A DNA stretch of 64,000 nucleotides from Phellopilus nigrolimitatus. Its lineage: Eukaryota; Basidiomycota; Agaricomycetes; Hymenochaetales; Hymenochaetaceae. The stretch covers positions 1-64,000 of the forward strand of contig JAJOHG010000059.1 of the NCBI GenBank assembly GCA_021029095.1, read 5' to 3'. Shown here in pieces: positions 54,960 to 64,000 of this stretch. Made by a program: the position numbers and the translations under genes. The notes under the pieces are model-generated. The model made no database searches. It was not told where the DNA came from and saw nothing but the letters and a program-made list of their open reading frames with translations. Positions within the stretch are counted from its first letter, which is position 1. The number at the start of each line of letters is the position of its first letter.

Positions 54960-55990
54960 ACACGCACCGCGACGTGCTGGTCATACGTGCGCGCGCGCGC
55001 AGAGGTCTGCATGGCTGCTAAAGCGGCCGCCGTTCACGGAGTTCAAGCCTCCGCTGCCTGATCTGCCGCCGGCGCTGGCGCGGAGCTTCGCTCGACCCAA
55101 CCAAGCGGCAGCGATGACGCGACTCCTTTTCAACAGCTCGGCACAATGGCCGTGCGCGAGGACGAGCCCGGGGAGCCTGGATGCGGTGAACGCGGAGACG
55201 ACGGAGAACAGGCGCTCACCGCGGCACATGCCTCTAATTGTGTGGGATCCTCATCATCATTGTCGTCGCCCGAGTCCGCATCGTCGTCGCCACCCTCGCC
55301 CATAGACACGTCTCCGCCATCCTCGTCACCCTCACCCTGTAACCTGACCTTTGCGCTGCCACCAGTTTCTGGCGTCGCATTGGCTGTCGGTTCTGTCGGC
55401 AGATTCGCGATGTCACCGGACGGGACTGGCTCGAGCTCTGAGCGCTTTCCGGGCGCGTTGTCTGGGTCAACAGGGGCGACGCCCTGATTCTGTTCTGGCA
55501 CAGTAAGCTTGACGCGCCTGATCTCTTGTGCGCTTGACGATGGAGAGCCTGCGCGCTTTGGAGTCGCAGGCGGCCTGGAGCGTTGCTCTGGTACCAAGTA
55601 CGCGGCCTGCCTGCGCGGCGCCGTCGTGCGCACAAAGGACGAGGCGGAAAAAAGAATGGGGACACACATTGAAACAAAGGGCGCCTTCCATATGCGAACG
55701 AGAAGAAAGAAAGCAAAGCGCGTCAGCGCGTGCATCCAGCGCCATTGGCGCGCAAGTAGAAGCTTCATCCGCGTGTCCTCAGTATGATGAGGCAGCGCGG
55801 ATGTCATCTACTGGATTTGAAGGAGATGACGGACGTGCAGAACGTGCCGCGCTTGCGCACGAGGCACGTCGGCCATGCGAGAATGAGACGGGGCGAAAGG
55901 GAGAGGAAGGAGGCCGTGCGGGAGGGAGACCGTGCGCGCCGTGCCCACACAAGTTGCTGGTGGGCTCTGCCGCGGTCCTGACCGCACAAA
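54960..55990. other. Gene-like fragment(s) in the transposon, unidentified
   Basis: A plus-strand frame reads PPFTEFKPPLPDLPPALARS and FARPNQAAAMTRLLF. A minus-strand frame reads EIRRVKLTVPEQNQGVAPVD and an acidic GEGDEDGGDVSMGEGGDDDA. Either strand could be coding. Composition suggests a nuclear protein, but I cannot name a family. Confidence 0.3.
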
Positions 55991-56019
55991 AGGGTCCAGA
56001 AAAGGTGTTAGAACATCAT

Positions 56020-57028
56020 TACAAGTAGATAAAGAGTTTTTTTGTACTTACCTGGCGGTTTTGCTGTGTTGTTGAGGCCGTGGACGTCGCTGTTGTCGTC
56101 GGCAAGCGACATCAGGACGACGTCTGCCACTTTCGGCAGTTCCCGTGCGGTGCTCGTGCACTAGCCTCCGGGCCCACATCGTTTAATTTATAGAACATCT
56201 AATACTCCTCCACCTCCCCTGAAAATTTTTGAGGGCTTATAAATATACTGTTTCTACATACTTGAATATTTACAAGGGCCCGATCCTCCTGGATGTTTTC
56301 GTAGTAAGCATACAATTATGCATTTCCCGTGTAAAACCTTATTTTTGCATTTTCACTAATTATTTTCTACAGTTTGATCGAGTGGACGGATTCAGGTATT
56401 TCTTTTTTAAAATAGAATTACACAGCTAATATAAAATTATGTGGGTGTCCGATGAGTTGTGGAAAGAGCGGAAATATGCTATCTCGAAAACGACCTGTTG
56501 AGAGCATAAACGGCGTGCAAATTATGTTGCAAACTTGTCTTGCCTAGCTCAAACACACAATCTGGCACCCATTTCTTCTAACTTTACGTTCTAACACCTG
56601 GGAAAGACTTATATATATGTAAGTATGTATTTCCTAAACACATATAATTTATAAAGCTGTGGATGAATTAAAATAAGGCAAGAAAGGGCCGTTTTTGACC
56701 TGAATTCACTAAAATGACATGAAAACATGGACATTCTGATTGTTGAGTGCCGAATACCCCATCCACCATCCTGTAATTTTAATTAAATATTTGGTATACA
56801 TATATCTACTACTATGTAAACTCTGAGCTTTCCAGTATAAATGGTCCGATTTCTAAAAATCCAAGACATTAGCTGTAATGGTGTTGAAAGCATCTCACCG
56901 GTGTAGTTCCTTTATAGCTCCATATTTACTTGCTCCCGGGAGCCATAAAATCATCAACCAGTGTATTATAATGTAAAGTAAATTATAATTATTTTTTTGT
57001 ATTTTTATGTGGCACCAAACGAGCAGAA
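56020..57028. other. AT-rich interior of the transposon, no gene seen
   Basis: About 1 kb of AT-rich sequence with short motifs reminiscent of other dispersed repeats. No supported ORF. Confidence 0.4.
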
Positions 57029-57440
57029 ATGAATGTACCATTGTCCGTTTCTTCTAGCCACAATGTCGGCAGCAGCTCGGCAGAACAAAGTATTACTAGA
57101 TTTGGACCGCGGATCAGTGCCGATGACGCGTCGCCTTTTTTTCGACATCGTCTGCTACGTCGTCTGCGCCGCTGTCGCCCTCTGGCTTGCTGTCTCACTA
57201 CTTGCTCGGCCGCGCTCTCCTGTTCTGGTGACTCGCTCTTTTGGCCCACCAACACCCGTATCCGCACCGACTCCAGCACCAGCAATTTTCCGCCCTCGAC
57301 TCTCTTTTCCGCAATCTCAACAGCTTGCAGCCGCCTGGCTCATGTCGCCCAGTCTCGCACGAAGGCCGACTGGGGCACAACAATGGTTTTGAGACCCCGA
57401 AAAAGTGAAGAAAAGAGCTGCCTGTGGGCGGGCGACGGGG
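57029..57440 (-). other. Gene-like segment in the transposon, unidentified
   Basis: A minus-strand frame reads FVRDWATSARRLQAVEIAEK and RVEGGKLLVLESVRIRVLVG. The opposite frame reads MSAAARQNKVLLDLDRGSVP and a hydrophobic VCYVVCAAVALWLAVSLLA. Which strand is coding is uncertain. Confidence 0.3.
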
Positions 57441-57739
57441 GGACACTGGTACGTACTCCGTTTCTCATGCGCTATCTGTTCTTTGGCTGATCTGCGGAGC
57501 GGCGCATCGTGTCGCAAGCCAGAACCAGTGCCGCTTCGCCATCGTTTCCGCGCTCGACGCGCTCGTCCTCGCATGCGGCCGCCAGATCGAGCAGGTCGAG
57601 GAGGTATCCTCGTCGCTGCCGCCGTTGAGTTCATCACCAAGACCAAAGAGGTGCGCTCGGCGCGTATGCCGACGTGCAGAAGGTCTCCTCCTCCCGCAAG
57701 CTCCAGCGCGATCACGGAGAGCGTGTATCGCCCGCGCTT

Positions 57740-57825
57740 GCGCGTCGACGCGCGCGGGTCCGTCACGACGAGCAGCCGCAGTTCCTTGAACGAGCGCGTG
57801 ATGCGGTTCGTGGAAGTCGCACGGC
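57740..57825 (-). pseudogene. Possible ribosomal protein uS2 (RPS0) fragment
   Basis: The minus-strand frame reads STNRITRSFKELRLLVVTDP and RA. uS2 proteins carry FTNYITRSFKEPRL.VVTDPR at this place, so the match is strong but covers only about 22 residues. Sequence on both sides does not continue as uS2. If right, it is a second ribosomal-protein fragment inside a transposon. Confidence 0.45.
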
Positions 57826-58129
57826 ATGAAGCGGCTTGCGGTCGCCTACGTGCCTCGGTGGGCTCGGCGTGCCACGCGCTGCCATATGGATGGCGCTCAC
57901 GATGCGTGTTGCGCCCATCACGGGGTCGTACCACGTCCTCTGCGCTCAGGCTTATCACCTATAACGCCACGTCTGTCTCCATCTCGCACACCAGCAGCCG
58001 ACCAGGACGCTTCGTCCGTCGCCTCAACCTCGCGTTGCGTACGCATATGGCGTCGCCTCTTTCCAGCGTCGAGTGCACGGACGGCGCTCGTTCGCGGAAC
58101 GCTCGGCCTTTCTTTTAATTTGATTTCCT

Positions 58130-58747
58130 TTCTTTTGCCTTCCCCCCATTTGTTTTACTTTGTAATTTATTTTTTCTTGTAATTATAATAGATTGCATTA
58201 TATACATGAACAGCAGGAAACAAAAAAAGCCCGATACTGTAGATAACGAGTGCAATAGCGGGCGACGGCGTGTAGTGAGCGGGCAATGATGGTGTGATGT
58301 AGTCCATATTTGAGAGGCCCGTTTTTTTTTTCAGCATATATTTAGCCTACTCTAAAATACACGTACAATGCAAAAGAAACGAAAGGAAACGGTGGAGAAA
58401 TGAGGGAGATAGTCGTGCTCGTCGTGCCGCACGACGAGCACGACTATCTCGGTGTCGCGAGCGGCGGAGGAAGCCGGCGGCGAGCGGTGTTGATGGCGAC
58501 AAGTCGCGTGGATCACCGGCGCGGGCAGCGCCGGCGATCCGCGCGTGGTGACGCGGCCGTCGGCGATGGCGAGTAGCCGGTCTCCGCCGGGCCCCTCAGG
58601 CAATGTCAGCAGTACCTTAGTTCCCGAGCAATTAATGGGAGTATTATTCGCAGTATGGTGAGATAGGTGCAAAAGCACCTAACTAGAGGCGTGTGTCCAT
58701 GTGACACACGTCTCTAGTTAGATAGGCTGGGGGTAGGGTCACAGGTG
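58130..58747 (-). repeat. Right 620-bp inverted arm
   Basis: Reverse complement of 54309-54930 with scattered substitutions and small indels. It contains the 22+1+22 hairpin at 58406-58450. Confidence 0.85.
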
Positions 58748-58755
58748 GAGTTTGC

Positions 58756-60070
58756 ACAGGTGTTTGCTCCTACTGCCAAGTGGGCTGCACTTCGCGCTAT
58801 ACTTGCCTTGGCTGCAATTGAGGACTTGGAGTTGTTCAGCATTGACATCTCCACTGCATTCCTCAATGGTGACTTGGATCATGACGTCTACATGGACCAG
58901 CCAGAAGGGTTTGAGGAGTACTATGGTGCCGGCTTTGTGCTTAAGCTTGCTAAGGCGATCTATGGTCTTAAGCAAGCTGGGCGCCAATGGCACAAGAAAC
59001 TCGACTCTGTGTTGAAGGGCATGGGCTTCTCTTTGGTTCGCTGCGACAACAGCATTTGGGTCTACAGACGCGACGATGTGCGCATCATCATTCCAGTCTA
59101 TGTGGATGACATGACTATTGCTGCAAAGTCAAAGGAGCAATTCTTGTTTGTCAAGCGCGAACTTGAAAAGCACTTCAAACTGCGCGACCTCGGCCCTACC
59201 TCCTTCCTGCTTGGCGTCCATGTTGAGAGAGACCGCTCAATCCGATCCCTATCCCTGTCTCAGCGCCAATACATCACTGACTTACTTGAGCGCTTTGAAA
59301 TGGCTGGATGTGGCGAGGTTTCCACTCCACTACCAGAAGGCCATCGTCTCAGCAAGTCCATGGGTCCCCTCACTCCAGAAGAGATCGCATTCATGAAGAC
59401 TGTCCCCTACAGGCAGCTGATTGGTGCCCTCATGTATCTGGCTGTGGCAACGCGTCCTGACATCTCATATGCGGTTGGACTTCTTGCGCGCTTCAGTTCT
59501 AATCCTGGTCCTGCTCACTGGAAGGCTGCAAAACACTTGTGTCGTTACCTTCAGGGTACCAAAGACATGAAGTTGACTTATGCGCCTGACAAGAACTCGT
59601 CTGAATTGTTCACCACATTCACTGACGCGGACCATGGAGGGGATGAGGATGACAGGCGCTCTACAAGCGGCCTGGTGGTTAAGATGGGAACTGGTGCTAT
59701 CAGCTGGGCTAGTCGTCTTCAGACTATTGTGACACTCTCCACCACTGAAGCGGAATACATCTCTGCTGTCCAGGGTGGTCAGGAGATTATGTGGTTGCGC
59801 AACTTGTTCTCTGAATTTGGCTATGAGTTCAATGCGCCTTCCACACTCTATGTGGACAACCAATCTGCCCTTGCTGTTGCCAGGAACCCTGAACACCATG
59901 GTCGGATGAAGCACCTGGACTTGCGGCACTACTGGCTGCGAGATGTGGTTGAGTCGGGTCTTATTGACATTCGCTACCTCCCCACCAAGTCTATGCCGGC
60001 TGACATCATGACCAAGGCGCTTGGACGCGTGAAGGTGATTGAGATGCGTGGCATGCTAGGTCTTCTGTGA
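58756..60070 (+). CDS. Copia gag-pol, 3' part (reverse transcriptase and RNase H)
   Basis: This continues the polyprotein after the inserted transposon: RT motifs VFAPTAKWAALRAILALAA, FSIDISTAFLNGDLDHDVYM, YGLKQAGRQWHKKL and the active site YVDDMTIAA, then FLLGVHVERD, and RNase H with TDADHGGDEDDRRSTSG, TTEAEYISAVQGGQEIMWL and YVDNQSALAVARNPEHHGRM. It ends MRGMLGLL and TGA at 60070. There is no start of its own: the frame is in phase with 51136-54308 once the insertion and one GAGTTTGC are removed. Confidence 0.95.
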
Positions 60071-60086
60071 TTGACAGGCGTGTCAG

Positions 60087-60098
60087 ATCAGGGGGGAG
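60087..60098 (+). promoter_or_regulatory. Copia polypurine tract
   Basis: A GGGGGGAG run directly precedes the 3' LTR (TATTGG at 60099), where plus-strand DNA synthesis would be primed. The same tract occurs at 62374-62383. Confidence 0.75.
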
Positions 60099-60376
60099 TA
60101 TTGGATATAGTATGATCTTGGACACTTTTATTCCTTTTGTTATTTTGCGTACCGGGTGACTTGAACTCCTGACTTGTTGTTCTGCGTCACCTGACATGTT
60201 GATGTATTACATAATGCTTCCCTTGAAGCGGCAGAGTCCATGGATGGTGCTCTCTATCTTTTGCACTCATCCATTGGACTCAGGCATGTTTAGTTTCCAT
60301 AATATATCATCTTTTGCACTCATCCATTGGACTCAGGTCACTGTCTGTGTTTGTTGTGAGACCACTTCGCCTCACA
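60099..60376 (+). repeat. Copia 3' LTR of the open copy
   Basis: 278 bp with a CCACTTCGCC variant near its end where other copies have CCACTCCGCC. It is followed at once by an inverted copia gag fragment. Confidence 0.9.
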
Positions 60377-60681
60377 CCCATGCCTCCTGCTCCTCTGCCT
60401 TTGACGGTTTGGTCGCAATGCCAGAAGCGATGCGCCAGAGAGTTTTGGCCTGGAGGGCAGCTCGCATTTCGAGTCTCCATGTCGCATAGTTGCTATCGTT
60501 GAGCTTAGCGAAGGAAAATGTCGATTGCGAGTCGGAGGTAGTAGATGCGGACATGACGATGGGAGCGGTGGTAGACGAGGGTGGTGCGAGTGAGAGTGCG
60601 AAGTTGGGGATCAAACGGACAAGCGGGTGGGGCGTGATGGCCGAAAACGTGTACAAGCCGGATTACGCGATTTGCAGATAT

Positions 60682-61155
60682 TAGGGCATACCACGAGTCG
60701 ATCCCCGGGTTGACCCGGACCTGTTGGCGGATCTACCCGTGACCCAAAATCCTCAACCCGGACCCGGCTTGACCTGGACCCGTTGGGACACGGATCTACG
60801 GGTCACCAAATTCCCACGGTTCCAGGTCACGGAGGTCACGGGTTTGTTCACAGCTCCCTGCGGGTCTTAACTGACTACACATATCATATAAAATTATTTT
60901 AGGTTGTTGAATGAATAAGTTACAAGTATACAAGATGATACATACAACATATGTACAATCTACAAATGAATGAACCAGCGCAAAATATACCTATGAACTA
61001 CCCACGGGTATTGTAAAAGCACAAATTCTCAACCCGGACCCGTGACAATCTGTTTCCCACGGATCACCCGTGTACGGGTGATCCGTGAATACGGATCTGC
61101 AGTCCAGGTCGGGTCACGGGTTTCCACGGGTTCTAGGGACTCGTGGTATGCCCTA
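60682..61155. mobile_element. 474-bp hAT MITE, short form of the eS19/eIF2-alpha carrier
   Basis: It begins TAGGGCATACCACGAGTC and ends in the near-inverse, flanked by the exact octamer GCAGATAT (60674-60681 and 61156-61163). The unoccupied site is present in the other copia leaders as a single GCAGATAT. The first 190 bp match 9672-9860 closely and the last 190 bp match 12465-12644, with about 95 bp of unrelated AT-rich sequence between. No coding capacity. Confidence 0.9.
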
Positions 61156-62036
61156 GCAGATATCAGGTCAATACCAGCCAAACAGATTCCAAACACCCAA
61201 AATGATCGAGGTATACACAGAATCGTCGCAAGACAGTGCTGGTCTGTCAGTCTGTTAAGACTCCGCAGGCACCGCTGGTTGAGAGAGGCTCTAGGCTTAA
61301 GTAAACACTCAAAAGAGCGTCACAAAGGGCAAACTAAGGCCCTGCAGTCGAGCTTCACAACCAATAGACTATCTGATCCAACAACAACCAAATGGAATGA
61401 AATGGGTCTGAACTGTCAGGTACCAGAGCTGGCAAACCGCGCAAAACGCGACACAGAGAGAGAACGGGTGGAGCGATTGAGACGCAAATCAACACACACC
61501 AAGACGACGTGAACACGAGCACGTGTGTAAGATCGCAGAGCGATCGGGCAAGAACTGAGTCCGCTATGCAGAAACGATGCAGGGAGCAGACAAACAGACA
61601 GATAGAGACTGCAAAAGTCGAAATCGATGCAGCACCCTCAAATCGAAGTCGAATCGGCCACAAGTTGGTACGACGAATGGGACTAGAGGTACAAGATGAC
61701 GTGTGAAGTTACAGCACGATCCGTCGAGCCGATTTCGAGCGATGAGACGAAAAGCAGAGGGTGCAGATGAGAGGATGATAAGGATGGATGTTGATGCAGA
61801 GGGGTGTAGAGTGCCAGCAAGTGCGAATGGCGGCACGAAAATCGACACAAAGACGACGGACACACCACAGAACCTAACCCTGCGATTACAGCCCAATCCG
61901 AACAGCCAGAACTTTGCAGTTGACAGAAACTCTTCCAGAGGGACCAGATCAACTCCGATTTGAACGAAAATCAAGGAGGAGGTTGTCGACGATGAACTGA
62001 ACGTTGTTGTGAAGTTACAGCGCAAGGCTCATAACC

Positions 62037-62314
62037 TGTGAGGCGGAGTGGTCTCACAACAAACACAGACAGTGACCTGAGTCCAATGGATGAGTGCAAA
62101 AGATAATATATTATGGAAACTAAACATGCCTGAGTCCAATGGATGAGTGCAAAAGATAGAGAGCACCATCCATGGACTCTGCCGCTTCAAGGGAAGCATT
62201 ACATAATACATCAACATGTCAGGTGACGCAGAACAACAAGTCAGGAGTTCAAGTCACCCGGTACGCAAAATAATAAAAGGAATAAAAGTGTCCAAGATCA
62301 TACTATATCCAATA
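62037..62314 (-). repeat. Copia LTR of the inverted fragment
   Basis: 278 bp. It abuts the last pol codons of a plus-strand copy at 62315 (TGAAGGTGATTGAGATGCG). Confidence 0.9.
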
Positions 62315-62661
62315 TGAAGGTGATTGAGATGCGAGGTATGCTGGGTCTTCTGTGATTGACAGGCGTGTCAGATCAGGGGGGAGTATTGGATATAGTATGA
62401 TCTTGGACACTTTTATTCCTTTTATTATTTTGCGTACCGGGTGACTTGAACTCCTGACTTGTTGTTCTGCGTCACCTGACATGTTGATGTATTATGTAAT
62501 GCTTCCCTTGAAGCGGCAGAGTCCATGGATGGTGCTCTCTATCTTTTGCACTCATCCATTGGACTCAGGCATGTTTAGTTTCCATAATATATAATCTTTT
62601 GCACTCATCCATTGGACTCAGGTCACTGTCTGTGTTTGTTGTGAGACCACTCCGCCTCACA
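62315..62661 (+). mobile_element. Copia 3' end: last pol codons, polypurine tract and LTR
   Basis: VIEMRGMLGLL and the stop are followed by the polypurine tract and a 278-bp LTR at 62384-62661. It is the 3' tail of a further plus-strand copy whose body has been lost or replaced by the inverted fragment. Confidence 0.9.
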
Positions 62662-63071
62662 CCAGAGGATGGTGTAAAGATAAATAAGAAATACCCACTA
62701 GAATATTATGTAATCACAAAGCGGCACCTCTGTTTAAACTGAAAATTCGAGTTTACTGTGGTTTACTGTGTAAAAGTGCATGGGTATTTGCCTGGCTGAT
62801 ACCCCTCAGCCTACCCTGCAAGTCCGGTCTCATTTCCATTTTAATTTCGATTTTTTCGGTTTTTTTCGGCCAAGATCTGGGTTTCTTAGGCATTTCTTAG
62901 CTGTAAATGTCATTTTTTCGGACCTGCATATGTCCAGCAGAGCACATAGACACAGGAGTGCATATAGATATGCTGAAAGAAAGGACTGGGAATGTCCCAG
63001 GTCATATCTGTGCAGAATTGTCTCCACCTTCATGTGCAGGTTGGGGCATTTGAGCCTGGGAAAGTGGTATT
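62662..63071. other. AT-rich flank, no gene seen
   Basis: Non-coding sequence with T-rich runs. A 173-codon frame from 62780 to 63301 crosses the tandem repeat and has no recognisable motif, so I do not call it. Confidence 0.4.
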
Positions 63072-63405
63072 GGCCAAAACTTCGGATTTGTGCACTTTAT
63101 AACTCAGCAACCACCCAATGCTTCGGCATGCTGAATACACCATTAGAAAGGTATTTCAGAGTACTGTTGAATGATGTAAAGAAGCCAGAGAAAAGTGAAA
63201 AGGCCCAAATGTCTGAGGCCAGACAAAATGCTCAAAGTGGCCAAAACTTCGGACTTGTACATTCTATAACTCAGCAACCACCCAATGCCTCGGTTTGCTG
63301 AACACACCATTAGAAAGGTATTTCATATTACTGTTGAATGATGTAAAGAAGCTTGAGAAAAGTAAAGTGACTTAAATTGTTGAGGCCGGACAAAATGCTC
63401 ATTTG
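63072..63405. repeat. Imperfect tandem duplication, unit about 167 bp
   Basis: The unit starting GGCCAAAACTTCGGATTTGT at 63072 recurs at 63239 with scattered changes. Both carry ACTCAGCAACCACCCAATGC, CACCATTAGAAAGGTATTTC and TGTTGAATGATGTAAAGAAG. It may be subterminal repeat sequence of an unidentified transposon. Confidence 0.8.
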
Positions 63406-63469
63406 ACAGGGTTTTGAAAATTGAATTCTGAGCTGAATACCAAACAGATGGGAAAGATAGATACACCAT

Positions 63470-63945
63470 CTGGAAGGCCTGAAGTAGACCTTTCAGACAG
63501 TACCATCCGCACAGAAGTGTACCGGCTTGGATTTTTCGGAATTTGGTGCATACAGCCTGCAAAGTCTGCAGGCTGGATAGGTTCAGGACAAATCGTCTCA
63601 GGGGTTATTGTTCAGCCCCCAAACCCATCTACTATGTTACATAATCGTGTAGGTATTGCGAGGCGCTGCATAATGCAAAAGAAATCATGTTTTTACGTGC
63701 AGTAGAAGAATTACTATGCTGAAAATACAAATGAGAATGGTGCTGAGCATGGGGGATTTTCCTAATTTGGTAACAAGTTTGAGTTTTGTAGTGGTTGTGG
63801 CACGGGCGCCGATACCAAAGTACACTCGGGTAACGCAAATTTTGTACACTTTTTGTATTGCCACCAGCTGGGACCAAATATATGCAAGCACAAAGATAAT
63901 GACCAGTTAGTAGGACGATCCTTCCTAAAGTCAGGGCTCGTAATC
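63470..63945 (-). repeat. Dispersed repeat, inverted copy of 6818-7290
   Basis: See 6818-7290. Homology ends at the GGGCTCGTAAT boundary near 63945, after which the two flanks differ. Confidence 0.75.
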
Positions 63946-64000
63946 AGGCTGTCTATGATCTTTATGAGCCCTATTATCTTTTGCTTGCAACAAGTTCATA

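Larger units (their letters stand above)
54309..58747. mobile_element. Long-inverted-repeat DNA transposon with 8-bp target duplication
   Basis: The 4,439-bp element begins CACCTGTGACCCTACCCCC and ends in the inverse. Arms of about 620 bp (54309-54930 and 58130-58747) are closely similar. The octamer GAGTTTGC is duplicated exactly (54301-54308 and 58748-58755), and removing the element plus one octamer restores the copia frame. No transposase is seen. The interior holds gene-like fragments and an AT-rich middle. Long arms suggest a Mutator-like or foldback family; the 8-bp duplication also allows hAT. Confidence 0.9.
49859..60376 (+). mobile_element. Copia retrotransposon with open gag-pol, split by a DNA transposon
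   Basis: LTRs lie at 49859-50136 and 60099-60376. Apart from the 54309-58747 insertion the gag-pol frame is uninterrupted, 1,495 codons by arithmetic. The two LTRs differ at several sites (TTTATTTCC/TTTTATTCC, TTATTAT/TTGTTAT, CCAGGTG/CCGGGTG, TATGTA/TACATA), so they were probably not copied in one insertion event; the 5' LTR belongs with the tandem array. No matching 5-bp flanks are present. Confidence 0.85.
60377..62314 (-). mobile_element. Inverted copia 5' fragment with LTR, leader and gag start
   Basis: On the minus strand: LTR 62314-62037, primer-binding site, about 1 kb of leader, then gag from MSASTTSDSQSTF near 60554 to the KAEEQEAW codons at 60377, where it breaks against the 3' LTR of the plus copy. 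The leader is split by a hAT MITE at 60682-61155. Confidence 0.85.

Noticed and set aside
55130..55807. A 225-residue minus-strand protein in the long-TIR transposon
   Set aside because: No recognisable domain, GC-rich with both strands open; reported only as a gene-like segment.
62780..63301. A 173-codon frame downstream of the copia cluster
   Set aside because: It crosses an imperfect 167-bp tandem repeat and has no family motif or splice context.

Overview
This window looks like repeat-dominated DNA from a filamentous basidiomycete, most probably an agaricomycete mushroom or polypore. The evidence is short introns of about 45-65 bp with GT...AG ends, fungal versions of many housekeeping proteins, Ty1/copia and chromodomain Ty3/gypsy retrotransposons, and an IS630/Tc1-type element. 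I see no prokaryotic genes, CRISPR array, rRNA or convincing tRNA gene. All family names come from reading motifs by eye; no database search was possible.

Layout. 1-1849: one plausible spliced host gene of unknown function. 1850-3028: AT-rich minisatellite and fragments of repeat termini. 3080-6335: a Tc1/mariner (IS630-like) transposon with TA target duplication, long inverted repeats, a decayed transposase and a companion gene of unknown function. 6606-8671: further transposon termini and two foldback MITEs that share one palindromic 8-bp target. 8690-13245: a broken bZIP transcription-factor gene split by a 2,973-bp hAT-like transposon (9672-12644) that carries copies of ribosomal protein eS19 and eIF2-alpha. 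13256-17110: a mosaic of fragments from SNF2, myosin II, DBP2, an LHS1/HYOU1 chaperone and importin-beta, nearly all on the minus strand and with a solo copia LTR inside. 17147-23333: a Ty3/gypsy chromovirus on the minus strand. 23334-29895: copia remnants split by a 4.9-kb inverted-repeat element (24495-29401) that carries an HSP90 fragment. 30290-39340: a second mosaic of gene pieces (REG1-like protein, HAD hydrolase, RVB1, BEACH protein, G-alpha, white-collar LOV domain, Old Yellow Enzyme). 39341-62661: a nested cluster of copies of one copia family on both strands, including a 3,286-bp tandem duplication, a copy whose gag-pol is open apart from a 4,439-bp long-inverted-repeat transposon inside it (54309-58747), and a 474-bp hAT MITE (60682-61155). 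62662-64000: repeat debris, part of it an inverted copy of 6818-7290.

The unifying theme is gene-fragment capture. At least one terminal-inverted-repeat element with an exact 8-bp target duplication (9672-12644) carries host gene copies with introns kept, so copying was from DNA rather than mRNA. Two other bounded elements (24495-29401 and 54309-58747) carry an HSP90 fragment and a possible uS2 fragment. Nearly every recognisable host gene is partial, frameshifted or out of order, so the window reads as a transposon nest and gene graveyard. A MITE made of the same two ends as the eS19/eIF2-alpha carrier shows that this family has also moved in a short form.
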